NCBI RefSeq assembly: GCF_003971065.1
Contig: NZ_RYDV01000002.1
Location: 372,001-436,000 of the forward strand
Direction of reading: 5' to 3'
Origin: Candidimonas sp. SYP-B2681
GTDB lineage: Bacteria; Pseudomonadota; Gammaproteobacteria; Burkholderiales; Burkholderiaceae_B
Length of the DNA: 64,000 bases
Shown: one piece after another, positions 37,912 to 47,176 of the stretch
Layout of the letters: the number at the start of each line of letters is the position of its first letter
How positions within the stretch are numbered: the stretch's first letter is position 1
Notes under the pieces: model-generated
What the model saw: the letters and a program-made list of their open reading frames with translations, nothing else
Databases searched by the model: none
Told to the model about the DNA's origin: nothing
Position numbers and translations under genes: made by a program

Positions 37912-38697
37912 ATGACCACAAACGACACTGTGCTGCTGTCCAGCCGGGTTGATGACGTTCTGACGCTAACACTTAATCGCCCGAATCAGTTCAATGCCCT
38001 GTCCGAGGAATTGCTGACAGCGCTGCAGGCCCAGCTTGACGCCAGCGCGCAAGACGACCAGCTGCGTTGTGTCGTACTGGCAGCAGCCGGGAAAGCTTTT
38101 TGCGCCGGCCACGACTTGAAGCAAATGATGGCGCATCGCGACGAGTCTTACTATCAGCGATTGTTCGCACAATGTGGCCGCGTGATGCAAAGCATCGTCA
38201 ACTTGCCCATTCCAGTCATCGCCCGGGTACAGGGGACCGCGACGGCGGCCGGCTGCCAGCTCGTGGCCACTTGCGATCTGGCGATCGCCGCCGACACGTC
38301 AAAATTCGCGGTTTCGGGCATCAACGTCGGATTGTTCTGCTCGACGCCCGCGGTGGCACTAACGCGTAATGTTCCGGCCAAGAAAGCATTTGAAATGCTG
38401 GTGACGGGTCAGTTCATCAGCGCCGCCGATGCCGTGGCCAATGGCTTGATCAACCGTGCAGTGCCGGGTGATCAACTTGATCGAGAGGTCGACGCGTTGG
38501 TGCAGGCAATCTGTTCCAAGAGCGCTGTTGCCGTGCGTACTGGCAAGGCCATGTATCATCGTCAACGCAGCATGAATCTTAGCGACGCCTATGATTATGC
38601 GGGGCAGGTAATGGCGCAGAACATGATGGCTGAAGACGTTTGCGAAGGCATTGATGCGTTTACGCAAAAGCGCCAGCCGGTCTGGAAAGGCCGTTGA
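37912..38697 (+). CDS. Enoyl-CoA hydratase/isomerase family protein
   Basis: A 261-residue crotonase-fold protein. Oxyanion-hole motifs are KAFCAGHDLKQM and the second Gly-rich block QGTATAAGCQLVATCDLAIA. One of the two usual catalytic Glu positions is not evident, so its exact reaction is open. It lies between lipB and lipA with a good ribosome binding site (AGGAGA). Confidence 0.88.
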   Translation: MTTNDTVLLSSRVDDVLTLTLNRPNQFNALSEELLTALQAQLDASAQDDQLRCVVLAAAGKAFCAGHDLKQMMAHRDESYYQRLFAQCGRVMQSIVNLPIPVIARVQGTATAAGCQLVATCDLAIAADTSKFAVSGINVGLFCSTPAVALTRNVPAKKAFEMLVTGQFISAADAVANGLINRAVPGDQLDREVDALVQAICSKSAVAVRTGKAMYHRQRSMNLSDAYDYAGQVMAQNMMAEDVCEGIDAFTQKRQPVWKGR

Positions 38698-38848
38698 CCC
38701 AACAGGGCCATTAGCCAGGCGCCAGCTGTGCGCGTTAAAATAAGCCCCGTTCCACGCCTTTATGCGTGCCTGGCCTCGCCAGGGGCATCGCCCGTATTGA
38801 TCTTTCACCCGATAGCGGATGGCGTGAAGCACGCCGCCACTTTTGAGC

Positions 38849-38868
38849 CCGAAGCGTATACGCTTCGG
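38849..38868. promoter_or_regulatory. Perfect 20-bp palindrome just upstream of lipA
   Basis: CCGAAGCGTATACGCTTCGG is self-complementary throughout and ends 13 bp before the lipA ATG, touching the likely ribosome binding site (AGGA). The upstream 150 bp hold three more short hairpins (about 38752-38767, 38770-38782, 38821-38835). It could be an operator for a dimeric regulator or a leader hairpin limiting lipA translation. Confidence 0.6.
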
Positions 38869-38881
38869 TGCAGGAAACCGT

Positions 38882-39877
38882 ATGACTACATCTACCGACC
38901 CGTCTGCAGAGCGTAAACCTACTGTACGTCCCGCCCCCTATGACCCAACGAAGAAGCAAAAGTCGGGTGAAAAGACATCGCGTATTCCCATCAAGGTCGT
39001 TCCCGCCGAGCGCCTCAAGAAACCTGAATGGATCCGCGTCAAAGCGGCGGCACCGGGTTCCCGTTTTTTTGATATCAAACGTATTCTGCGCGAGCACAAC
39101 CTTCATACGGTTTGCGAAGAGGCCTCGTGTCCGAATATTGGCGAATGCTTCGGTAAGGGCACTGCCACCTTCATGATCATGGGCGATAAGTGCACGCGCC
39201 GTTGTCCCTTCTGTGACGTGGGCCACGGCCGCCCCGATCCGCTCGACGTCGACGAGCCTTTAAATCTCGCGCGTAGCATTGCAGCCATGAAGCTGTCCTA
39301 CGTTGTAATCACTTCTGTCGATCGCGACGATCTCCGCGACGGGGGTGCTGCCCACTTTGTCGAATGTATACGCAGTGTGCGCGAACTTTCGCCGTCCACG
39401 CGCATCGAAGTTCTGGTGCCCGATTTTCGCGGCCGGCTGGACCGCGCTTTGGGTATTTTGAACGACGGCCCACCTGATGTAATGAATCACAACCTAGAAA
39501 CCGTGCCTCGCTTATACAAGCAGGCTCGTCCGGGATCGGATTATCATCATTCGTTGAAGCTGCTGGCTGATTTCAAGGTTCTGCATCCCAATGTGCCGAC
39601 CAAATCGGGCCTGATGCTGGGCCTGGGCGAGACCGATGAAGAAATACTCGAGGTCATGCGCGACCTGCGCGCCCATAACGTCGATATGTTGACGATAGGT
39701 CAGTATTTGCAGCCCTCTGCACATCACTTGCCGGTCCTGCGCTACCCACATCCCGATATCTTCGCAATGCTCGAACGCGAGGCCTACGCGATGGGCTTTA
39801 CCCACGCCGCGGTTGGCGCCATGGTGCGCTCGTCCTATCACGCCGATGAGCAAGCTCATGCGGCAGGCGTTGCCTGA
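38882..39877 (+). CDS. lipA: Lipoyl synthase
   Basis: A radical-SAM enzyme that inserts two sulfurs into octanoylated lipoyl domains. The auxiliary cluster cysteines are Cys78, Cys83 and Cys89 ([14 protein letters not shown]) and the radical-SAM CxxxCxxC is Cys104, Cys108 and Cys111. The C-terminal [10 protein letters not shown] supplies the RSSY motif. 331 residues from ATG 38882. Confidence 0.96.
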   Translation: MTTSTDPSAERKPTVRPAPYDPTKKQKSGEKTSRIPIKVVPAERLKKPEWIRVKAAAPGSRFFDIKRILREHNLHTVCEEASCPNIGECFGKGTATFMIMGDKCTRRCPFCDVGHGRPDPLDVDEPLNLARSIAAMKLSYVVITSVDRDDLRDGGAAHFVECIRSVRELSPSTRIEVLVPDFRGRLDRALGILNDGPPDVMNHNLETVPRLYKQARPGSDYHHSLKLLADFKVLHPNVPTKSGLMLGLGETDEEILEVMRDLRAHNVDMLTIGQYLQPSAHHLPVLRYPHPDIFAMLEREAYAMGFTHAAVGAMVRSSYHADEQAHAAGVA

Positions 39878-40056
39878 GAACGCCAGGCGGCCTAGTTCAA
39901 AAGCGGCGCCTAACGCTGTCGCTTTTTACGAGTTCACCGTTTGCGTCGTACGCGATACCCTCGTAAGTCTTTGGCTTATGGGGGTTTTTCGTTTTAACGT
40001 GACTGATATGGCTAATGCGGTCGCTAACAGCTTCCACACTTATCGGAATCTTTTCT

Positions 40057-40614
40057 ATGCTCACTGAAAAACAAAAAATGCTCGCGGGTGAACTTTATGA
40101 TCCGGAAGACGTGCAACTCATGGCTGAACGGCAGCGTGCGCGGCAATTGCTTCAAAGGCTTAATGATCGATGTGGCGGTGAACAACAGGCGCGCAGCGAA
40201 ATCCTGATAGAACTATTTGGTGCAGAAACCGATGCGTTTATTCAGCCTCCATTCTTTTGCGACTATGGCGCGAATATATCGCTGGGAAAAAAAGTGTTCA
40301 TCAATTTCAACTGCGTCATCCTCGACGTGGCGCCAGTAACCATCGGCGATTATGTGCTGTTTGGCCCGAATGTACAGGTGTACACCGCAACGCATCCCAT
40401 AAGCGCAGCAGAAAGGCGGCTCGGGCTTGAGTACGGCAAGTCGGTGAGCATTGGCTCTGATGTCTGGATTGGCGGCGGCGCCATTGTTTGCCCGGGCGTC
40501 ACGATCGGTGCCGGATCCATGATTGCCGCCGGCAGCGTCGTGACACGCGATGTGCCGCAGGGTGTCGTGGCAGCCGGCAATCCTTGCCGCCTTATTCGTT
40601 CGCTCCCAACGTGA
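40057..40614 (+). CDS. Maltose/galactoside O-acetyltransferase family protein
   Basis: A 185-residue hexapeptide-repeat acetyltransferase of the Maa/LacA/NodL type. The N-terminal MLTEKQKMLAGELYDPEDVQL is the maltose-acetyltransferase domain, followed by the left-handed beta-helix with TATHPISAAERRLGLEYGKSVSIGSDVWIGGGA, including the conserved catalytic His. Physiological substrate unknown. Start ATG 40057. Confidence 0.9.
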   Translation: MLTEKQKMLAGELYDPEDVQLMAERQRARQLLQRLNDRCGGEQQARSEILIELFGAETDAFIQPPFFCDYGANISLGKKVFINFNCVILDVAPVTIGDYVLFGPNVQVYTATHPISAAERRLGLEYGKSVSIGSDVWIGGGAIVCPGVTIGAGSMIAAGSVVTRDVPQGVVAAGNPCRLIRSLPT

Positions 40615-40697
40615 CGTGTCCGACGGTATTTTTTATCGTGCCCGAGTTTGCGCTGCGACGAAGTGGCTAACAATTAGAAAGCGTTCAATAAGGGTAT

Positions 40698-40715
40698 AGA
40701 CCGGGTGGCCGGTCT
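40698..40715. promoter_or_regulatory. Small hairpin in the nirV leader
   Basis: AGACCGG (40698-40704) and CCGGTCT (40709-40715) make a perfect 7-bp stem with a GTGG loop, 20 bp upstream of the nirV ATG. It could shape translation of nirV or be incidental. Confidence 0.3.
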
Positions 40716-40735
40716 GCATGTGTGAAAGGTGAGCC

Positions 40736-41617
40736 ATGCGCTCCTTGATCAAACTGTCGGCAATCGGCGGAATGGTAGTAGCCGCTACGGCCGGATATAT
40801 CGCGCTCGGATACGACGCTTCGCCAGGCCGGGATAAGACCGCGCTGATCACCATAGAAGCAGGGGAATTTAGTTATTACCCCGCAGGCGATTACCTGCTC
40901 GGCGGCAATCCCGTCAATCCGCCTCTACGTAAAATGCGATTCGACAGCGACTTCCAGATCATGAAACGCCAGGTGAGTCAGGCCGAGTATGCCGAATGCG
41001 TTAACGAGGGAGCGTGCAAACAACTCGACAAGCCGCACAGGGCGATGGTGGCGCCGGATCTGCCAGCGGTGGGCATTAGTTGGCGGGATGCAAGGGCTTA
41101 CGCCGTATGGATATCAGCACGCACACGGCATCACTACCGTTTGCCCACCTATGCCGAATGGGTGTACGCAGCCGGCTCGGCATATAAAGAGGATGTCGTG
41201 TCGAATCTCACCGATGGCAGTGATCCTGCCCAGCGTTGGCTTTTCGAATACAAGCTTGAAACGCAGCGCAAGGCAACGACTGATGCGGCTCCCAAGCCGT
41301 TCAACAGTTTTGGCACAAATTCCACCGGATTGTCCGATATGGCGGGCAATGTGTGGGATTGGACCGATAGCTGTCATACGCGTCAGCCCATGGATCAAGA
41401 TGGTGTGACAACCTCAAAGCGAAGTGAAAATTGCGGCATCCGTGTCGTGGCCGGCAAACACCGCAGCTATATTTCCGATTTTATTCGCGACCCGAAAGGC
41501 GGGGCTTGTTCGGTAGGCGTGCCGCCCAGTAATTTAGGATTTCGTCTCGTTCGCGACCCGCCACGCCGACGGTCCAACCTGATATCGTCGCTGCGGTCCT
41601 GGCTGGGGATCGCGTGA
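40736..41617 (+). CDS. nirV: NirV-like, formylglycine-generating-enzyme-fold (SUMF1) protein
   Basis: A 293-residue protein with an N-terminal hydrophobic anchor (about 5-25) and an FGE-sulfatase/C-type-lectin-like domain: FSYYPAGDYLLGG, VSQAEYAECVNEGAC, WRDARAYAVWISARTRHHYRLPTYAEWVYAAG, GLSDMAGNVWDWTDSC and NLGFRLVRD. The domain is typical of NirV, encoded beside copper nitrite reductase genes; its role is not settled. It is convergent with the Crp-type regulator and about 1 kb from nirK. Confidence 0.82.
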   Translation: MRSLIKLSAIGGMVVAATAGYIALGYDASPGRDKTALITIEAGEFSYYPAGDYLLGGNPVNPPLRKMRFDSDFQIMKRQVSQAEYAECVNEGACKQLDKPHRAMVAPDLPAVGISWRDARAYAVWISARTRHHYRLPTYAEWVYAAGSAYKEDVVSNLTDGSDPAQRWLFEYKLETQRKATTDAAPKPFNSFGTNSTGLSDMAGNVWDWTDSCHTRQPMDQDGVTTSKRSENCGIRVVAGKHRSYISDFIRDPKGGACSVGVPPSNLGFRLVRDPPRRRSNLISSLRSWLGIA

Positions 41618-41644
41618 CCCATCAGTGTGCCAATAGGGCCGGAT

Positions 41645-42385
41645 TTATTCGGACTCGATCCGGTTTGTAAGCTTGCTCGGTGCTGGCGCTTCGCGGCCTT
41701 CGGCAAGGCGGATCAGCTCATCCATGGCGCAAACCACGACTCGTTTGCGGCCGCTTGTGACCACGCCCCGGTCTTTCCAGGCGCTCAATAGTCGGCTGAC
41801 CGTATGCAGTGTGGTACCGGTCATTTCGGCAATGTCCTGACGCGTAATGGGGAAATCAATGACGATCCCTTCGTTAGTTTGCAGGCCTGATTGGTCCACC
41901 AGACGCAGAATGGCGCGTGCAACGCGCTGTTCGACTTCCTCGGTGGAAAGCTGCTGAATACGCTCATGGGCGTCTTGCAGTCGTTGACCTACGGTGTGCA
42001 GAGCGTTGGATGCGAAATTCAGATTCGTAGCCGTGAATTGGTCCCATTCCGAGGACATCCAGCCTAGCGCCAAACTTTCTTGCACAGCAATCGTTGAGGC
42101 AGGATAGTGGGGCCGACGCATGGCTCGCGCGATTCCGAAGACATCGCCCGGATTCACATATCGCACTACCACCTGTTCCCCATCGGGTGTCACTTGAACC
42201 ACCTTCAGGTGACCATGCAGCAGCACAAAAAAACGGTCGGCGACTTCGCCCTGGCGGAATACCGCTGCGCCGGAGAGCAGGCGCGATACTTGTGCTGTTT
42301 GCAGGATGGCGTCTAGCGCAGAATCTGACAATGACTTGAACAAATCAAGATTCTTGATTAGGGACCGATTCAGATGTGAAGTCAT
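41645..42385 (-). CDS. Crp/Fnr-family regulator, NnrR/Dnr-like
   Basis: A 246-residue Crp/Fnr regulator: sensory barrel (LLSGAAVFRQGEVADRFFVLLHGHLKVVQVTPDG), long dimerisation helix, then a winged helix with TRQDIAEMTGTTLHTVSRLLSAWKDRGVV. There is no N-terminal four-cysteine Fnr cluster. Its place between nirV and nirK, with an FNR-like box before nirK, points to NO- or nitrite-responsive control of denitrification (NnrR/Dnr group). That assignment is contextual. Confidence 0.85.
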   Translation of the reverse strand: MTSHLNRSLIKNLDLFKSLSDSALDAILQTAQVSRLLSGAAVFRQGEVADRFFVLLHGHLKVVQVTPDGEQVVVRYVNPGDVFGIARAMRRPHYPASTIAVQESLALGWMSSEWDQFTATNLNFASNALHTVGQRLQDAHERIQQLSTEEVEQRVARAILRLVDQSGLQTNEGIVIDFPITRQDIAEMTGTTLHTVSRLLSAWKDRGVVTSGRKRVVVCAMDELIRLAEGREAPAPSKLTNRIESE

Positions 42386-42539
42386 CGCAAATCCATACTG
42401 GCGACCAGGAACCGAATTCTACCATCGCTATTTTTTGCCAGAGCGGATTGCGACCGGGCATGGATCCTACTAATCGCTGTGTCCATAAACCACGGTTCAC
42501 GACTTCTAAGGGGTTACCCGAATAAATGTGGTCAGTAGC

Positions 42540-42553
42540 TTGCGCTAGCGCAA
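42540..42553. promoter_or_regulatory. NnrR/Dnr/FNR-type binding site upstream of nirK
   Basis: TTGCG-CTAG-CGCAA is a perfect 14-bp palindrome of the FNR/NnrR class, 156 bp before the nirK ATG, in the 323-bp region between nirK and the divergent regulator. The rest of that region (42386-42708) shows no gene. The likely binder is the adjacent Crp/Fnr protein. Confidence 0.75.
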
Positions 42554-42708
42554 AGAGGGTTCACCTTTGCCGTTATCAAATGGATACATGGATTAAATGT
42601 ACCGGTATCGGAAAGCCTGAAAAATCAATAAGCAAGCTTTCCGTGATCGTTGACCGGCCGTGTCGTCGTTCGTAACCAGTCGAACATTTCTGTAAACGGA
42701 GCTTCATC

Positions 42709-43839
42709 ATGGAACGTCGTTCATTTTTAAAAACTGCAGGGTTGGGCGCAATGGCCAGTTCGGCTGCGATGGCAGCGCCGGCATTGGCGAAAGGCAAGCC
42801 TGCAGCGACTGACAAGTTCTTGTCGGAACCTGAGATAGCCAAACTCAAACGCATCAAGGTGGACCTGGTCGCGCCGCCGATGGTGCACAAGCACGAACAG
42901 GTGGTGACCGGCGCTCCGAGGATTGTGGAGTTCCGCATGGAGATCGTGGAAAAGAAAATGGTGATTGACGACAAGGGCACCACCTTGCAGGCGATGACGT
43001 TCAACGGTTCCCTGCCAGGACCGACCATGGTCGTAAACGCGGGCGACTACGTGGAACTTACCCTAGTGAATTTGGCTTCCAACGCCATGCCTCACAATGT
43101 TGACTTTCACGGCGCCACCGGAGCATTGGGTGGTGCCAAATTGACCAACGTGAACCCGGGCGAGCAAGTTACCTTGCGCTTCAAGGCCGATCGGGCTGGC
43201 ACCTTCGTGTATCACTGCGCTCCGGAGGGGATGGTGCCATGGCACGTTGTGGCGGGCATGAGCGGGACCTTGATGGTGTTGCCTCGTGGCGGTCTGAAAG
43301 ATCCTGTCGGCAATCCATTGCGCTACGACACTGCTTACACCATTGGCGAGTTCGATCTGTATATCCCGAAAGACGCCGACGGCAAGTACAAAGACTACAA
43401 GACGCTGGCAGAAAGCTACACGGATACCATGGAAGTCATGCGCACGCTTCTTCCCTCCCACGTCGTCTTTAACGGCAAGGTTGGGGCTCTGACCGGCGAA
43501 GGCGCCTTGAAAGCCAAGGTGGGCGAGACCGTTCTGTTTATTCACTCCCAGGCCAATCGCGACACGCGTCCTCACCTGATCGGCGGACATGGCGACTGGG
43601 TCTGGGAAACAGGCAAGTTCGATAATCCACCCGAACGAGATCTGGAGACGTGGTTCATACGGGGCGGATCGGCTGGTGCGGCGCTATACACCTTTAAGCA
43701 GCCAGGCGTATATGCCTACTTGAATCACAACCTGATTGAAGCGTTCGAATTCGGCGCCGCAGGTCACGTGGTAGTGGAAGGTAAGTGGAACGACGACTTG
43801 ATGAAACAAGTCAAGGCTCCCGGTCCGACCACTGCCTGA
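42709..43839 (+). CDS. nirK: Copper-containing nitrite reductase
   Basis: A periplasmic enzyme reducing nitrite to nitric oxide. The N-terminus [12 protein letters not shown] is a Tat (twin-arginine) signal ending in ALAKG. All copper ligands are visible: type 1 site His129, Cys170, His179, Met184; type 2 site His134, His169, His340. Catalytic Asp132 and the conserved His of [10 protein letters not shown] are also present. 376 residues, as in Alcaligenes/Achromobacter NirK. A cytochrome c gene follows and may deliver electrons. Confidence 0.97.
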   Translation: MERRSFLKTAGLGAMASSAAMAAPALAKGKPAATDKFLSEPEIAKLKRIKVDLVAPPMVHKHEQVVTGAPRIVEFRMEIVEKKMVIDDKGTTLQAMTFNGSLPGPTMVVNAGDYVELTLVNLASNAMPHNVDFHGATGALGGAKLTNVNPGEQVTLRFKADRAGTFVYHCAPEGMVPWHVVAGMSGTLMVLPRGGLKDPVGNPLRYDTAYTIGEFDLYIPKDADGKYKDYKTLAESYTDTMEVMRTLLPSHVVFNGKVGALTGEGALKAKVGETVLFIHSQANRDTRPHLIGGHGDWVWETGKFDNPPERDLETWFIRGGSAGAALYTFKQPGVYAYLNHNLIEAFEFGAAGHVVVEGKWNDDLMKQVKAPGPTTA

Positions 43840-43881
43840 TGACGTGAAGCCGTCGATTCGTTGCATCACCAGTCACCAATT

Positions 43882-43904
43882 GCTGCCGGGATGGTCCCGG
43901 CAGC
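43882..43904. terminator. Strong hairpin between nirK and the cytochrome gene
   Basis: GCTGCCGGGA (43882-43891) pairs perfectly with TCCCGGCAGC (43895-43904) around a 3-nt loop. No T-run follows, so it may stabilise the nirK 3' end or weaken read-through into the cytochrome gene. Confidence 0.45.
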
Positions 43905-43971
43905 CAATAGAGCCAAGCAACGTAGCAACCGGTCTGCCTTCGGTAGATCGCCAGTTAAATCGGAGATAACT

Positions 43972-44307
43972 ATGTCAAAGTTCGCACACATAGCCGTGGC
44001 CATGGTCCTCGGAGCCGGATTGGCGCCAGCTGCAGCATTCGCCACCGGCGGGGCTGATGCAACTCTGGCTGTCGCCGGCGAAAAGCTTTACAAGACCGCC
44101 TGCGTAGCCTGTCACAGCAGTGGCGTGGCCAATGCGCCCAAAGTCGGAAACAAACAGGTCTGGGCCCCACTGATCGCGCGCGGCATGGATTCAATGATGG
44201 AGATCGCTATCAAGGGCAAGGGCGCCATGCCCCCACGCGGCGCGTCGTCGGCGGACGACGCAACCTTGCGCGCGGCCGTGGAATATATGGCGCGTTCGTC
44301 CCAATAA
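43972..44307 (+). CDS. Small c-type cytochrome (c5-like)
   Basis: A 111-residue exported cytochrome: signal peptide to about AFATG, one haem-attachment motif CVACH (Cys44, Cys47, His48), and axial Met86 in KGAMPPRG. The ATG at 43972 follows CGGAG. Being directly downstream of nirK it is a candidate electron donor to the nitrite reductase. A terminator follows. Confidence 0.92.
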   Translation: MSKFAHIAVAMVLGAGLAPAAAFATGGADATLAVAGEKLYKTACVACHSSGVANAPKVGNKQVWAPLIARGMDSMMEIAIKGKGAMPPRGASSADDATLRAAVEYMARSSQ

Positions 44308-44414
44308 GCACGGTGCAAGGAATTTCGGTCGTTGCTTGCAGGATTTCTAAGTGGCAGGTACGCGCACTTCATCGGGAAAATACCGATATTTAAACCCGAT
44401 CAGCTATATACACT

Positions 44415-44446
44415 GGCTCCATGTCATAGGCATGGAGCTTTTTTTG
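44415..44446 (+). terminator. Intrinsic terminator after the nirK/cytochrome genes
   Basis: GGCTCCATG (44415-44423) and CATGGAGC (44431-44438) form a stem followed at once by seven T (44439-44445). It ends the cytochrome transcript before the peptide-transporter operon. Confidence 0.85.
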
Positions 44447-44474
44447 TTTCTTTGTTTTATTGGTCTACCCATCT

Positions 44475-44574
44475 AATTCCGTTTCTAGATCAAACGTGAG
44501 CGCGAAGGCGAAGCGCAGCCATTCCTGGCGTAATGCTAGCGAAGTCGACAACGTGCGCGTTCGATCTAGGAATG
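44475..44574 (+). repeat. Second repeat family (about 100 bp), copy 2
   Basis: It starts AATTCC like copy 1 and ends GATCTAGGAATGG. CTAGATCAAACG near the left end pairs with CGTTCGATCTAG near the right end with one mismatch. The right half matches 23805-23862 at most positions, including TGGCG, GTCGACA, CGTTCGATC and AGGAATGG. It lies 33 bp before the peptide-binding-protein gene. Confidence 0.75.
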
Positions 44575-44606
44575 GATAACGTATTTATAAAAAGGGCAGC
44601 ATAAAC

Positions 44607-46190
44607 ATGAAGTCAATCCGGAAAACCATACTATTGTCGGCTCTGGCCGCCAGTTTCCTGAGCCTCTCCAGTATTGCACTGGCGCGCGACCTAACTATCG
44701 CCTTGCGCTCCGAACCAAGCTCCATGGATCCGCAATTCCATTCGCTTACGCCCAACACACAGCTTTCGGAAACTCTTTTCGACCCTATCGTGCGCACCGA
44801 TGCGAACGCTAAACCGGTGCCATCGCTGGCGGAATCCTGGACGGTCGATGGCAATGTCTGGACTTTCAAGCTGCGCCCCGATGTGAAGTTCGCCGACGGG
44901 TCACCGTTTAGCGCTGAAGACGTGCTCTTTACCTATGCGCGGGTTCCCAAGGTGCCCAATAGCCCATCGTCTTACAGTCTGTACCTAAGCTCCGTCGAGA
45001 AGGTGGAAGCCCCCGATCCACTGACCGTCAAAATCACCACCAAAGGACCTTCGCCAGTCCTTTTGCCTAATTTGTCCATGGTTCCAATCATGTCAAAGAA
45101 GGCCGCGTCCGGACCAGCACCTGAAGGTAAAACCACAGTAGAGCTGAATCGCGGCGACGGTCTCGTCGGCACAGGCCCTTATAAATTTGTTTCCTGGAAG
45201 CGGGGCGCCGAGATTATTTTCGAACGCAATGAGCACTATTGGGGAGAAAAGCCAGCCTGGGACAAGGTCGTCTACAGGCCTATTTCCAATTCGGCTGCGC
45301 GCGTCGCCGCACTTCTGGCGGGCGACGTTGACCTTATCGAAGATCCACCAACCGATGATCTGCCGAAACTGAAGAATGACAAGAATCTTCATGTGCAGGA
45401 AACGCCATCAGTGCGTGTCATTTATATAGCCCTGAATCAAGGGGCTGAAGTGCCGCCAGGCATGACGGGCACATCCGACAAGAACCCCCTGGCCGACAAA
45501 CGGGTACGCCAGGCATTGTCTCTTGCAATCGATCGCAAAGCGATCGTCGATCGCGTCATGGGCGGTGCGGCCCAAACCGCCGGTAATTTACTGGCCTATC
45601 CAGGCTTCGGCACCTCCGAGAAATTGTCTAAAGTGGCCTTGGCCGATGCCACCAAGGCTAAAGAACTGCTGACTGCGGCGGGCTACCCCGATGGCTTCAC
45701 CGTATCGTTGGGTTCGCCCGCCGGCCGCTACACCAATGATCAGCGTATTGCCCAGGTGGTCGCTTCCATGTGGGCGCGTATCGGTGTGAAGGCAAACGTC
45801 GAAACCATGGCACCGCCAGTGTTCTTCAAGAAACGTGATAGCTACGCATTTAGCACCTATTTGGCAGGGTGGGCAGCCAGTTCGGGTGAAATGCTCAACC
45901 CTCTTCTGGCGCTGGTTCACACCAAAAATCCAGCTTTAGGGCTGGGCACGACCAACTGGAGCAAATACTCCAACCCCGAACTCGACAAACTTGTCGTCGA
46001 CGCCTCCCGTACACTTGACGATGCGAAACGCTCCGAAATGCTGCAACAAGCCGGCAGCATCGTCATGGAGGACTTTGGCATTTTGCCTTTGCAGTTCGAG
46101 CTGTCGGTGTGGGCCATGAAGAAAGACATCCGCTATGGCGGCCGCACTGATCAAATGACGTTAGCGCAATACATGACGCTAGCCAAGTAA
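44607..46190 (+). CDS. Peptide ABC transporter substrate-binding protein (DppA/OppA family)
   Basis: A 527-residue family-5 solute-binding protein. The signal peptide runs to about SIALA-R (residue 27). The mature N-terminus DLTIALRSEPSSMDPQFHSLTPNTQLSETLFDPIV is typical, with VKFADGSPFSAEDVLFTYARV as the family signature. It heads a five-gene Dpp/Opp-type operon. Peptide or another ligand cannot be told apart by eye. Confidence 0.92.
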   Translation: MKSIRKTILLSALAASFLSLSSIALARDLTIALRSEPSSMDPQFHSLTPNTQLSETLFDPIVRTDANAKPVPSLAESWTVDGNVWTFKLRPDVKFADGSPFSAEDVLFTYARVPKVPNSPSSYSLYLSSVEKVEAPDPLTVKITTKGPSPVLLPNLSMVPIMSKKAASGPAPEGKTTVELNRGDGLVGTGPYKFVSWKRGAEIIFERNEHYWGEKPAWDKVVYRPISNSAARVAALLAGDVDLIEDPPTDDLPKLKNDKNLHVQETPSVRVIYIALNQGAEVPPGMTGTSDKNPLADKRVRQALSLAIDRKAIVDRVMGGAAQTAGNLLAYPGFGTSEKLSKVALADATKAKELLTAAGYPDGFTVSLGSPAGRYTNDQRIAQVVASMWARIGVKANVETMAPPVFFKKRDSYAFSTYLAGWAASSGEMLNPLLALVHTKNPALGLGTTNWSKYSNPELDKLVVDASRTLDDAKRSEMLQQAGSIVMEDFGILPLQFELSVWAMKKDIRYGGRTDQMTLAQYMTLAK

Positions 46191-46201
46191 GCGGCTTTCT
46201 C

Positions 46202-47176
46202 GTGTTGTTAACCATTATTCGCCGTTTGCTGCAGACGGTGCTGGTTGTATTGGTGATGTCGGCGTTGGTATTCGCCGGCTTGTATCTGGTCGGTGACCCG
46301 GTGGCCATGCTCGCCAGCCCCGAGGCCACCGATGCTCAACGAGCCCTCATCCGGCAAAGCCTGGGACTTCACCTGCCTTTGTGGCACCAGTATTTTATTT
46401 TTCTTGGCAAGGCAGCCCTGCTTGATTTCGGCAATAGCTTCCTGACCGGTGAACCGGCGATGCGGCTTATTCTCGAGCGTATGCCAGCCACCCTCGAGCT
46501 CGCGACGCTCGCCATGTTGTCCTCTATGTTGATTGGGGTTCCCTTGGGCATCTATGCGGGTTTGAAGCCGCACACCATTAAGGCGCGCTCCATCATGACC
46601 GGGTCCGTACTGGGTTTTTCCCTGCCCAATTTCTGGGTGGGGCTTATGTTGATCATGCTTTTCGCCGTAATGCTCGGCTGGTTCCCAGCCGGGGGGCGCG
46701 GTACGGTTCAATGGGTGGGGCCGGTGCAGTTAAGCATATTCAATTGGGACGGCCTGCAAAGCCTTATCCTGCCTGCCGCTACGATCGCAGTAGCCAAGTG
46801 TGCCCTGATCATTCGGGTAACGCGCGCGGCAACACGTGAATGCCTTCCGCAAGATTACATCAAGTACGCCCGCGCCAAGGGCCTGAGCGACGGGCGTGTA
46901 CTGGGAGTCCATCTACTCAAGAATATACTGATACCGATCGTGACCATAGGCGGACTCGAATACGGCCAAGTCATCGCGTTTGCCGTCGTGACAGAAACCG
47001 TGTTTTCCTGGCCAGGCATGGGCAAACTGCTGATCGACTCCATCATTACACTCGACCGTCCTGTGGTCGTGGCGTATTTAATGCTCACCGTGGTGTTTTT
47101 GGCGCTTTTGAACCTGGTGGTCGATATTGCCTACACCATACTGGATCCGCGAGTGCGTTTAGGGGGAGGCGCATGA
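46202..47176 (+). CDS. dppB: Peptide ABC transporter permease (DppB family)
   Basis: A 324-residue inner-membrane permease with about six helices and the DppB N-terminal motif RRLLQTVLVVLVMSALVF. The EAA-loop region ECLPQDYIKYARAKGLSDGRVLGVHLLKN contacts the ATPase. Starts at GTG 46202 (TTG 46205 possible), 11 bp after the binding-protein gene; its TGA overlaps the next ATG by 4 bp. Confidence 0.92.
   Translation: MLLTIIRRLLQTVLVVLVMSALVFAGLYLVGDPVAMLASPEATDAQRALIRQSLGLHLPLWHQYFIFLGKAALLDFGNSFLTGEPAMRLILERMPATLELATLAMLSSMLIGVPLGIYAGLKPHTIKARSIMTGSVLGFSLPNFWVGLMLIMLFAVMLGWFPAGGRGTVQWVGPVQLSIFNWDGLQSLILPAATIAVAKCALIIRVTRAATRECLPQDYIKYARAKGLSDGRVLGVHLLKNILIPIVTIGGLEYGQVIAFAVVTETVFSWPGMGKLLIDSIITLDRPVVVAYLMLTVVFLALLNLVVDIAYTILDPRVRLGGGA

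Noticed and set aside
38698-38881. Riboswitch upstream of lipA
   Set aside because: Hairpins are present, but I recognise no known riboswitch consensus; kept only as a palindrome finding.
44251-44271. Hairpin in the cytochrome gene (GCGTCGTC/GACGACGC)
   Set aside because: Short coding-sequence hairpin of 8 bp in GC-rich DNA; not clearly beyond chance.
46840-47172. N-terminal extension of DppC
   Set aside because: It overlaps dppB out of frame; ATG 47173 in an ATGA overlap is the normal start.
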